From: Marthasterias glacialis
Lineage: Eukaryota; Echinodermata; Asteroidea; Forcipulatida; Asteriidae
NCBI GenBank assembly: GCA_911728455.2
Contig: OU452229.1
Span: forward strand, 129,001-193,000
Direction: 5' to 3'
Length of the DNA stretch: 64,000 nt
Below are positions 14,101 through 26,100 of this stretch, piece after piece; positions within the stretch are counted from its first letter, which is position 1; the number at the start of each line of letters is the position of its first letter. The notes beneath the pieces were generated by a model, which saw only the letters and a program-made list of their open reading frames with translations, was not told where the DNA came from and did no database searches. Position numbers and translations under genes: made by a program.

Positions 14101-17100
14101 CAAATGTACCTTAAGTCTTGAAGACCGAATTACGGCATCTGACACAAATGTGTGATTGTCATTTCAGTGAGAAAAATTTGAACTTCAGTCTCTGATAAAT
14201 ACTGCTGTACACATTTTGACACAGCGGCCATTTTGGATTGCCGAAACATGAGTTGTTAAGAAATTTTAGTAAGACCTGTGTCCTTCCTTAGGCTGGTGCC
14301 TTTCAATGTCCCTCCACTCATCTGATCTCAGTGTTGTCTTCAGAAACAAGACAAAGATGGCCGTAGGTGCTAAAAGACCATTGTAATGCCAATACTTGGA
14401 ATGTAAACGACATGTATACAGACAAGAATAAGTAAATAAAATAAATCAGAATAAAGATATTTTCAACAAAACACAAAATGTAAAACTGTTCAATGTTTAA
14501 GAACTAATGATGTTTTGCCTCCGCCGCAAGAACTTGGTTTTTATCAAAACACCCTGACGTCCTTGGCAGTGATGGGAGGCGTTGTGGTGGACAATGTTGT
14601 TGATATTGTTTGTTATCTGAATCTTTTCAGATGCAAGCTTCTTCAGAACAAACTCTCTTCCAGGTATGATGCCATTCTCTTGCACTGAACTCTCTTTGGG
14701 ACTGAAGGGAATCAGTTTCCCGTAAAACACTTCCTTCCAAATTCGTTGTAAATCAAAATAATATCAAACTTTTCCCAGTTGTCATAATTAACATGCTGGT
14801 GGTGCATGAGATTAAGAATTCCCTGTCATCCAGTTTTAAAAACGACTGAAAAAAAACACATTTATAAAAAGTATTCAGCAAAATGAACAACTACTTTATC
14901 CTCTTCGTCCCCAGTGGGACATTTAAGCAGCAAGATATTGTTTTCCTACTACCAATGCCCTTGTAGTTTCTACTTTATTCAAATTCATAGTCAATTTTTT
15001 TCTTTTGAGTACCAGATATTGTTAATCAGTTATTACATGATTGGATAAGTGTTTGATAGCTTGACTCAGATTTAAACCACAATGCATGACTAGCGACAAA
15101 GTAACACCACAGTATTCCAAGTTGAGATTACCTTCCCGTCCTTCCAGGAAAAAATAAAATAAAAAAATACTTCAAATACAAAATCTCAACTGCCCCAATG
15201 TTGTTTGGCATTGTAATACTTGTAATGGATTGTTGGCAATTTGTGGTACAGCACAGTGATGTGATCACACACTCCAAGTTGTATCAATGGAAACATTATG
15301 GGCCGGTTGTTTCTTTTCTTTGCTTCTTGTGTTGTGTTGTTTGTTGTCTCATCCTTCACACAGGGCATGTCCAGTCACTTTTTTTATATATCAAACAATA
15401 AACCAAAAGGGAAACTAACTGGTTTATTGCTTGACATTTAAAAATAAAAAGTCCCATCACCCTTAAGGTAGATCCCCGTGCTGCCGCTTCCCAGGTTATA
15501 TCCATAGAGCTAGCTCTATGGTTGTATCGTATAATGGGGTGTGATCCCTGGCTACATGACAGTAACCGGTTGAATGGCTTCTGACTGGCACCCCCGAACA
15601 AAGATATATTGACAAAATAGGGAGACTGCCAACATTAGGGCTGGATAGCTCAGTTGTTAGAGCATCGGTACATTAAGCCAGTGGTCACAGGTTCAAATCC
15701 CGCTTTAGTAAATTTTTCTTTGTTCACCCCCCAATTTGTTTTTTTTTAGCCAAAAAAGAAAAGAAAAGACAGGGTTATAAGTTGTTGTCTCTGTACAGAG
15801 ATTTTTTTTTGGCGTTGTAAGAATGTATTATGTTGATATCAGTGTTCGCTGTTGCTCTTTGAAAAAAACCATGTTGCATTATGCCCCCTGAATTGTGGGC
15901 CCCTGAATTGTTTTTCCTTATTTCTTGCTAATACATGTAATGGATTGTGAATTGAACTCATTGTGAGCCGTGACTTGATTTCACAAAGCACTGAGATTCA
16001 TCTTAAGATGGATTGTCAATATCACCATAGTGTTTATATTGTGACATCACGCTTTGCTTAGTAATTAAGATTGATACACAGTTTAGATCAATCTTAACTT
16101 GTTGTGTAAAATTGGCCATAGGTTAAATGTTAAGAACTTGATGGAAGTTACGTAGGGGCGTGATTAATGGCAATAAAAGAGGCAGGTAGATCCAGAGAGT
16201 CATTTGCCAGGGTGGCTGAGGGTCAGTTTGGTGTGAAGGTTGGGGGCGCGGGATTGATCAGTGTAATTATATATCATACATGTATATGTATAAGCAGGCA
16301 TTGGATTAAGTTTATCCCCTCTGCACCAGTTGATGCGTCACTGAATAGGATCCAATCTGTGGACATAGGGTATTTGAGGATTTAATGGTGACATGAGTCG
16401 CCTCTCACCAATGTGTCCCTGGTTCGATTCATGGCTAGGGCCATATGTGAGTAGAGTTGTGTGTTGGTTCTCTCCTGTGCCACAGGAGTTTTTCTCCAGG
16501 CCATCTAGTTTTCCTCCCTCTGGAAAAACCAAACATTTTCGATCTAGCTGTGCTCCAGGGTCATATATGGGTTGATGTGGCTGGCTGCCAAAGGCGCCCT
16601 TGAATGCCTGCAGCTTGGACACGTGTAGCTGCGTCCTTCACAATTCAGCTTCTCAGCTGCCATTAAGGATGATTAGCCTCCCATATGATTATAAATGATT
16701 ATTATTCATTAAACTGGTTCTGCTGGCCAAGGATTCTCTGACTCGGATAGTTTGGCTCTCATGTTTCTCTGTCAATGAATCCCCTGAATCCTCCTGGTCA
16801 ACTGATAAATGTGTGTGTCATAGATACAATATAAATCATAACTAGTTGGTTAGGGGTGGTCCAGTCAGCGGAAATGTAACACAAAAAATACACTTAAAAA
16901 GGAGCCAAAGAATGCATTTAAATGAAGTGACTGGATAGGCCCTCTATTCTGAAATCTTGCCTGTGGTTTTCATGCACCATTTTGGCTTGTTTGTCATTTG
17001 TCTTTTTTTTTGTATGTCTGGAAATGCTGCCTTAAAATTGCTTTGTATCTGTTTCATTTTGACTTTGTACTGCTTTAACAACATGCTCTGTTTTCTTTTG

Positions 17101-20100
17101 TCATTGTGGTTTTTGTTTTGTAGTGTGGTCCTACCATTTTAGCCTACATGTATGTGAAACATGTAAACAGTAGTCTCTTGTCCAGCTCATTCATTTTCTT
17201 CTTTTCTCTGCATTTTTATTTGCAAATGATTGGCTCCCCAAGTGACTTTTTATTTGTTGTTATGTCTTAGGATTGAAGGATCGTACAGGGCATACTATAA
17301 TGTTGACTAAATTATTCCCAAAATCTTTATCAACGCCTGGATTTTCTTTAATTTTAATGTTGTGTCACCATGACTGAAATCTCAGTAGTAAAATCTTAAA
17401 CTGTCAAAATCTCTGCCTTCTTGAAAACCCACCAAAACCGTCAAGTACTAATAATCAAACAAAACATAAAGTGAGGGAAAAACATATAACCTAACAAAAA
17501 GAAAAGAAAAAATATTCACTTGATGACACAAATTTAGAATAACAAACACTAATTGTGCATGAATTACAAATGAAATTAATATGAAATCAATTGATATTAC
17601 ATTGGAAGAAATAGAGGTAATTTTTTTAATAAACTAATAATGAAATGGATATTTAGTATTAACTTGTACCATTATGGGACCAATATTTGTACCAAATATT
17701 GCAGTGTGAACTCTTAACAGTCTATAGTAGGAACATGGTTGGTTATTCCAGATATTTGATTATTCTTTAACTTATGATGCATCTTTGGTTTCTTTTATAA
17801 ATGCGGCAGATCCCCCGTTCAATTTCTCTATAACCATTTACACTCCGTTCAATAACCATTTACCACCCAAAGAAATGATTACTGCCTTAACCAGTTTTAT
17901 TAACTAGGTTTAGTTGTGATAACCATTAGACTGGTTCCTGTTTTGCATGCACAGGAACGTAGAAAAAGAAAAGATGCCGAAAGCAAGTCCAAAACGATGG
18001 AAGCCTACAAGCGCGCCAAGGTTTGTGTTGAGTTCCCAAAGAAGCGCACAACATTTCATACCATTGTTTCCTTCTGGGTTGTTTAGTTCATAACCAGTCT
18101 CTCTCCCTCTCGGTGACGGTTGCTATGGGTGACGGTATTTCTGAAGGGATTTTCGGATTATTTGGAAGTTATGAATTTAAAAGTGGTTGCAAGTCTTTCT
18201 CAGTTTTTGAGTGTGTTTCACGTTTTGTTGTGTTGAACACGGGTTTGTAGTTTTTATATACATAATTCCAAGGTAGTGGTTGTTTTTTTCTGGGAGTCAT
18301 TGTTTAAGTTTTTTTTAGGTTGAATAATCGCTAGTTATCTCACTTATTGTTGCTTTCAAGTCAGCAACTATCCCTTATGTGAGCGACAATATCTTTTATT
18401 AGAGATTCAAAAATTATTCTTGGGTTGAATAGTACTTGTTGGAATAAAGTAGCTGTTTTTTCAAAATGTTGTTTGTAATATTTGTCTGGACTGATTTTAG
18501 TTAGTCACTAAAAATTCTTTCCAAAACTTTGACATTTAAACTTCATGAATAGTTTTGGAAAATTTTAAATCCATCCTAATCACTGACATTTGTTATTAGC
18601 TTTGTGGTTCAATATATTCTGATAAAACCATTTAAGCCATAAAAAATGAAGAAGTTCAAAGTATAGCATATGTTCAGAAAAAAACAAAGTGATACTTTGT
18701 GGACAATGTGTTTGTTGTACTGCTGGTTTTGCTTTCTTGATATTGTGTATTACTTTGCTTAGCTATGTCATGCGCTTGATCGTTTATTTAATTTTTTTTC
18801 CCTTCAAATTAACCCCTTCCTCTCTTTGTTTTTAAAACTGATCCTGTTTATTTCGTCTTCATAAAAGACACTTTACTGAACGATTAATTTTGGTATGGTA
18901 TTACTTGATAACATTTTTTAACTATGTGTAACCAACTAAAGAAATACTGCAAAAACCGATGGCCTTTCCTGTTCCACTATTTTAACTTCACTTGGTTAGT
19001 TTGATTTGTCACTTCTTTTGATGACATTTTGTGATTTTACTAAGAAAACAGGGTTTGGCAAAATGGACAGTGTTTTTTCAAATCTGCTGGAAATGATAGC
19101 TGGTGATAAATTTATAAACATGAACCTTAATCCAAATGCAGTCAAATCAATGAAATATTGTTGTTTTTAAAAAATTCATAAAAATCCTGAGCCCAATTTC
19201 AATGTGGTGTTAATCTGAGGGAAACAAAAATGTAGTTAAAAATTGTTTGCTGTAAGAAAAAGGAGTGAGAGAAAACCAACCACACATCAAATATTATGTT
19301 GGCTGGTAAACAACTTACATTTCTGCTAAGGAAATGATTTGTTTATCTATCAAATAGTACGTTGGCTGGTAAACGACTTACATTTCTGCTAAGGAAATGA
19401 TTTGTTTATCTACTTTTGAATACTTACCAGCACTGGAGTTGGCAGTGGGATCAACAACTGTAGATAACACTTTCATCTTGATGGGTTTATCTGTTGACAA
19501 AAGCTCTTTTCACACTACACAAATTTTCCTGAGAAATTCATGGGGGGAAAGAAATTGGATGTCAATTTTTACACTTTAATTCCTAACTCTGGGAAGTTTG
19601 CAGGAAATTCCCCAGAAAATTCTGGCATGTAGGTTTTTGCCAGGAAAAAGCAACACCTGCTCATGAGTAGTGTGCATTTTTCCCTTGAAATAGTGACAAC
19701 TGTCAAGTGAAATAAGGGGGTGGAGGTGGGGTTTAATTACCCAAGGAATTTCCTGGGGTGTGTATTTCTGGGGGAAGTTGGCTGTGTGGTGTGAAAATGG
19801 CTTACATTAAATACACAGCACATAAGGGCCAAATTCATTTCACTGTATATGAATGAAAACAGACTGTATGAGAAATACAAGAACAACTTTATCACACCAG
19901 AACTAACTACATTTAGTACAGTTTGGAAGAGTTACAATTTTGACTAAAGTTGATGGCAAATTTGGGCAGTGAAAACGATTGAGGTGGTCTTTTGAAGTAG
20001 CAAGACGAGTCACCTTCTACTTGTGTGGATAGATGAAACACTGCTCCTAATGTTGACTAGAGATTTTAAAGCTAGTCAAAAGTTACAAAAGACCAATGCA

Positions 20101-23100
20101 GCTTTGGTAAGAACTACAAACCATGAATCACATCCAGTGAGGTAACCCACATTGTGTAACTCAAAGCCCTAACTGATACCCAACCCTTTATCATGTACAA
20201 AGCCAGAAACTCTTTAACCCGTACTTGGCCTAGATAAGACCATACACATTGAACATAGAAGTGCTGTGAATTTGGCCCTTGTCATCAGTCATTCCTTTTG
20301 AAGTGAACTTGATCATGTAAAACCACCTTGTAGTGTGGAGGAGGAATGAGTCCCTTCGCTCAATTCTTGATATACTTTTCTTGTGACAGGAACGAGAAAT
20401 GAGGCGACAGCATGCTGTTCTACTTAAGCACCAGGTGGGTACAGACAGTGTAAAGAATTGATCTTGATAATAATAATAATAATAAAAAATATAGATTACC
20501 TTCAATCTGAAAATTAACTGATTATAAAGTTCATATAAATGTGGTGTGTTGTGGCGTGGCGTGGCGTGTTGTATGTCGTGGCCGAGTTCAAGTAGGTTCA
20601 AGTCTCGGTCTTGACACTTGTGTCCTTAAACAAGACACTCAACCATTATTGCTTCGTCCTTCAAAATCAAAAACCGGTCTTAAGAACAAAATTAAGCGCT
20701 TTGAGTTGCCCGTAGATAAAACAGAATATAAAAAACTAGTTATTGTTTTATTAAACAAGTACCAGTTCTGTACTCCAGAGAAATATATTTGTCTGAAATA
20801 CTGTCCAAGTCAAGGATCCAAATAAGCTGATGTGAACAAACACAGAATCCCTTACAAAACAAAACCTGTTTGTTAATTTCACCAAAATGTGACCACCGAT
20901 TTTGATGACATTATCACAAGTTGTTTGTATGGTGTGGTTATTATAAACCAGGGGGTGGATTAAATTACTAAGCCAAAAAACAATGATTTAGCATTGTATT
21001 GATTGATATTTAAAAAATAATTTTATTTTTAATAAAAGCTTTTCTGTCTGAAATGGTGTAACATATCAGAAAAGGAATAACCTTGCAAGCATATGGCAGT
21101 ATAGTACATGCAGTTCGGGTTGGTTTAAGGTATGATTCATGAAGGTCGTAGGATTAAATGGATGTACCAACTGATGGTGTCTTAAAGTTAGCTTGAAAAC
21201 ACAAAAATCACTTTCAAAATTGTCCATTTCATTTATAATAACAAACCATGCTTATTTGTTTGTCGTTCAGGAACGTGAGCGTCGTAAGCACATGCTTATA
21301 ATGGTAAGATTTCTGGCTATTTGCTCATTATTTATTTGAATTTTTTTACAAAGGTGTCGCCCAAAGTGTTTTGTGTAGGCTGGACCCTATAGGTTTTTAC
21401 AAACCATCCTACTTACCTCACTTCTTGATAATGAAATCACCATTCTGTTAACTGACTCACCTTCTTGTTGATGGCCTCATAAAAATGTACCATCTTGTTA
21501 CACCATGGTTCTTTTCAGAACCACCACAGTTAGTAAGTGATTCAGTTACATAGTGTCAACTCAAACCTTAGTTTCTACATATTGTTCACTTTGATTTCTT
21601 GATGATGGCTTTTTAGTGATGTTTTATTTTGTTAACTTCACTGTCTAGCTGACTGTTAAGTTGCTTTGTTTGTTGGTGACTTGTCAATGATGTTCCATCT
21701 TGTTAACCTTGCTTATTCCTGATGACTTCTTACATGTAGGAGCGTGAACGAAGGAAACAGCATATGATGCTAGTAAGAGCTCTGGAAGCCAGAAAGAAAC
21801 ATGAGGTAAGATCATGCAGAAATGATAGACGCTCAGCTTGATTTCAAAAGCACTAAGGCTGTGTATGAATTGATGGCCAAGCCATGCCATTCTGATGACT
21901 TGTCTTCTAGACCTTTATTCCTCTATAGAAAACTCTCAGCCTTGATGTTTACACAAGGAGCATTTTTTGTCTATACCTTTAAAATCCTATTCACATCCAA
22001 TCTATCTCTATATTGTTTTTTAATTGTATCAATAAACCACCCACTTTCACATGCTGTAAGAATCCAATTTTGGGTGCTGAGTTAAAGGCAGGGTATACCT
22101 TTGGTATTTGGAATCGTATGTTTGTTTCAATCCTATATAATTGTAGGTATATACCATAAAACCAGCCTCTGAAAATTTTGTTTCAAAAGATGTTGGCATT
22201 CTTGAGATATTGGCAAAAATCTGGACCGGTTATTTCCACGCAGAAGGATCGGAAAATGCTAAAACTGCATTTTTTTTTTTACAGGAAATCACATGCCTGA
22301 AGCCCTTCTTAGATTCAAATATTTTAGCGAGAAATTTGCCTTTTTCTCAAAAACTACGTTACTTCAAAGGGAGTCGTTTCTCACAATGTTTTATACTATA
22401 ACTGCTCTCTGTGAGTAAGTTTTTATGGTCATTTATTTTTGGAGTAATTACCAAAAGTATCCCCAGCCTTTAACATCCAAGTGCAATATTTTTATGGAAA
22501 TCGGACAGCTGCTGGGCAGGACACTTACGGAAGTAATTGCATACAAATCTTGTCCTTTATTCACAGGAAAAAGAGCGGATGAAGAACGAGAAGAAGGTTG
22601 AGAAGAAAGTGAAGAAAGATCGTAAGGTGCAGCAACGTCTCCTTGAAATGCAAATGGCTAAAGAGCTGAAGAAACCTGTGGAGGACATGAAACTCAGCCA
22701 AGAAGCCAAGGTGTGTTTGGTTTCAGAAATCTTAACCATGTACAGGCCATTTATTTCTGTATTATGACAATTGTGTATAAAAAATTAAAACACTAAAACA
22801 TTGCTAATTTCAATCAGTTTTTCAAATGAAAATAGCTGGAAAAACTAATAAGAAACACAAATTGTATTTTGTTTGAGAAAGGTAGGGAGTAGGGCCGGAT
22901 AGTGTTGGTTCAGGACATGAGCTTAACCATGATTATTGAGGGTTAAATGAAAGTACATGGAGGTAAAATCTTGCAGCTGTTTGTGGCAACTGTTAAACGT
23001 TTTGCCTTCAAACTTTCCTGAGGGACATAAAATTAACAATTACTAGAAGAAGGTCATAGCCCATAAGTGTTAAGTTTTCCATCTTATTTCTTTGACATGG

Positions 23101-26100
23101 AGACCAAGAAGAGATCATAAAAAACCACCTTTTTACTCCCATTGTTGGTTACCAACACAAAATGTTTTCTTATTAATTAGTTTTTCTGCTTCATTGTGCT
23201 GCTGCATATACTGGTGACTGTCTGTGTGTCTAAATTTACCATGGTTGATTGAAACATCCATTTTCAGGCTCTGCCAAACTTAGAGCGACTTGATGGACTG
23301 AAACTTCCAGGCCAGGCCTTCGCTGATATCTTGATGACTCTGGAGTTCCTCCATACATTTGCAGATGCACTTGGTCTTGGTGAGCCTTTATTTTTGAATT
23401 CAATTGTGTTATTTTTTTATTGCCATGACCAGTGTAAAAATATGTCTTATTCTGTATGGTTAACCAGTTGTCGACGGGATTCTTTTTTTGTGGTCCCGTC
23501 CCCGTGGCGGGATTCTTTTGACGGAATTGCCAGAATCATTTTCTTTGAGGGTACAAAGAAACCATGACTTGACAATGAACAAAGATTGTCTTTATTGGAT
23601 CGTCTTTTTTGTTTCTCAACGAAAAAATGTCAAATTCACAAAGCAAGAATTGCTAAACATTGGCTGTTACCTACGGCATAGGAGTGGCACTAAACACGGA
23701 ACCATGGCTCCATTGCCGGCTCACTCTGACTTACCTCAATTCATCTGAAATACAAAGAATGAACAATGGTGGAAGCTTCTCAATGCCTAGTAATCCTCTT
23801 CTTGGAATGAAAGGACAAAGGTCTGTAATCCGGGATTACACAAAAACAACCTCACAGTAGCCAGAAAATTCCAATATATTCAAGACTTTTTTGTCCTTGT
23901 GTAGGTGAAATATAACATCTTTTACACAGCTTCTGTTTGCAGCGGGGGAAACATTTGCGTGTATTCACGTCATCCGGCGCCAATTGGTTAAAGCATGTGT
24001 ACAACATCGGTACAATTGAAAATAGAAATGTTCACAGGTGTACACATATTATATATAGATGGTATAAAGATGGTCATGTTGGAAAACTTCTCTTGAAATA
24101 TTTTCTTGCCTTAAATGCTATAGTTTTCGAGAAATGTAAAATAATTAGTTTTGATCTCGCAAAAACAGTGACGGGGTTTTTAAATTTTTCAGACCCACAA
24201 GGCACCCTAATGCAATGCAGTGCCTCTTTTTTAGGTGTGGTGCCGGTATGCAACAGGAATACACGAACACAACAATTTTAAAATTCTTTCCTTCTCAAAT
24301 TTCATGAAATAATAGAAGTTAATGATATGCTACTAAATTGAATATTTTTTAACAACTAAATTATCTGTTCATGAATAGGAAAACATTTTGAAAAACTTTG
24401 ATATTTTTTTTATTTTTGTTGATCTGTAGACAAGGAAGACGACATACCCACTATGAAGACATTACAAGCTGGTCTACTTGATGAGACAGAGTACATTGGT
24501 GAGGTCATAGCATTAGCAATCCTCCTTCTTGCCCTGGCTCTGGAAGATCCCGGCATACCAGATAACCATCCAGAGGTAAATAAAACAGGGATTTGTACAC
24601 AACGTTTATGTTAAAACTGTCAGTGGACTTTATGCTTAGGAACTTCTTCCTGATGACATCATTAGCTCTTTCACATTACACAGCCAATTCCAAGGGAAAA
24701 AAACGTCAGGAAATTCTTGGGGAGTTGTAACCCCACCGCTACCCTATGTTCGTTTCACACTAGATGCAATTTCCATGGGAATAATGAACATTGAGTATGC
24801 TAACCCTTGGGGTTAACTCATTAAACCCTACTCCCAAGCAGGACTTGATCTTTACTATGAGCTGTTTTGTTGGATGAGAGAAGGTCAAATTTTGCAGCTG
24901 AATGTAGCCACAACGGTCACATCTATATCCCAAACATACCGAATCCCTTCTACGATTGTGCCACCTCAAGAATACTGATGGTTGAATAGCTGACTAGTGT
25001 GAATGAACTGTGCCAGCTTGCAAAAATCTTTCAAGTAATGGACATTTTGGTCCAAGTTACTTGTGCCTGCTATGGTCTCTGAAATGGTTGACAAGACTGT
25101 GACGTCTGGTACATAATTCTGATGCTCTTATTTCTTTCAATGACAGAAATCTCCGTGGGGACAATCAGTTGAAGATATCGATATCACAGAGGAGAACCTG
25201 TCTGAGATGTTACGATATTATATCGTTGGTGTGAATGGGGCAGATGACAAAGTGAGTGGATCTGGTTGCTGTTTTTCTTTAACTCTGATATTCAACCAGA
25301 ACATTTTTTAAATCAATCGGTGCCTCTTCCACAGTTTGTTATTAAAATCAAAGACATGCATGTTCTTAGCATATCTGTACTAAAAAATACAGGTTTACTG
25401 AATTGTGCCACCTCAATAAAACTGATGGTCCAAACTGACTGTCCTGTTGGTAAGTCAGTATGTCACTAGGTGCATGCTAGGTTGTAGCTACTTCCGGATC
25501 CAAAGCTGGTATACGTTTGTGTCAACAAACCAGTATACCAAAAACAACTTGTTTCATTGTTCACAGACATTTCTTATGACAAAAACTGATAATTCTGACA
25601 AGATCTTGAGACTCTGCAAAACATTAGTGGAAAGCAAGTCCAGAAACCATTTTTTGCAGACATAAATTCCCTAAGAAACCCTTGCTCAGTGTATTTCCTG
25701 TGGGCTTCTGGTATAAACATTGGAGCCAGTTTGTGTGAAGTGGGCGTGTGTAATGTTGGCAGTCTCCCCCGAACAAAGATATGGACAAAATAGGGAGACC
25801 GCCAACATTAGGGCTAGATAGCTCAGTTGGTAGAGCGCCGGTATGTTAATCCAGAGGTGGCAGGTTCAAATCCTGTTCAAGTCAATTTTTCTTTGTTCAC
25901 CCCAAAATTGAATATGCTAATAAATTCAGTAGAATTGAGGTAAAATGTAATTTGAAATTTAAAGAAATTTTGGGACCGTCGAGGAAACTAATTCGTGAAA
26001 ACCCAACGATGTTTGTGTTTTAGATAAGCATTATTCTGAGCACCTGCCCCTTCAAGGCTCTTAGTGCCGTCCAGAAGGTGTCTGTCTTCGCCTTCCTTGT

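Larger units (their letters stand above)
12606..17954 (+). other. BAZ2 large intron k-l (5.3 kb)
   Basis: Holds a (CA)n run near 13491-13508, SINE copy 2 (15567-15733), a 20-bp perfect palindrome (15502-15521), a palindromic MITE (15972-16115) and a SINE-like retroposon (16380-16700). I see no additional phase-0 coding exon, but a very small one could be missed. Confidence 0.65.
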
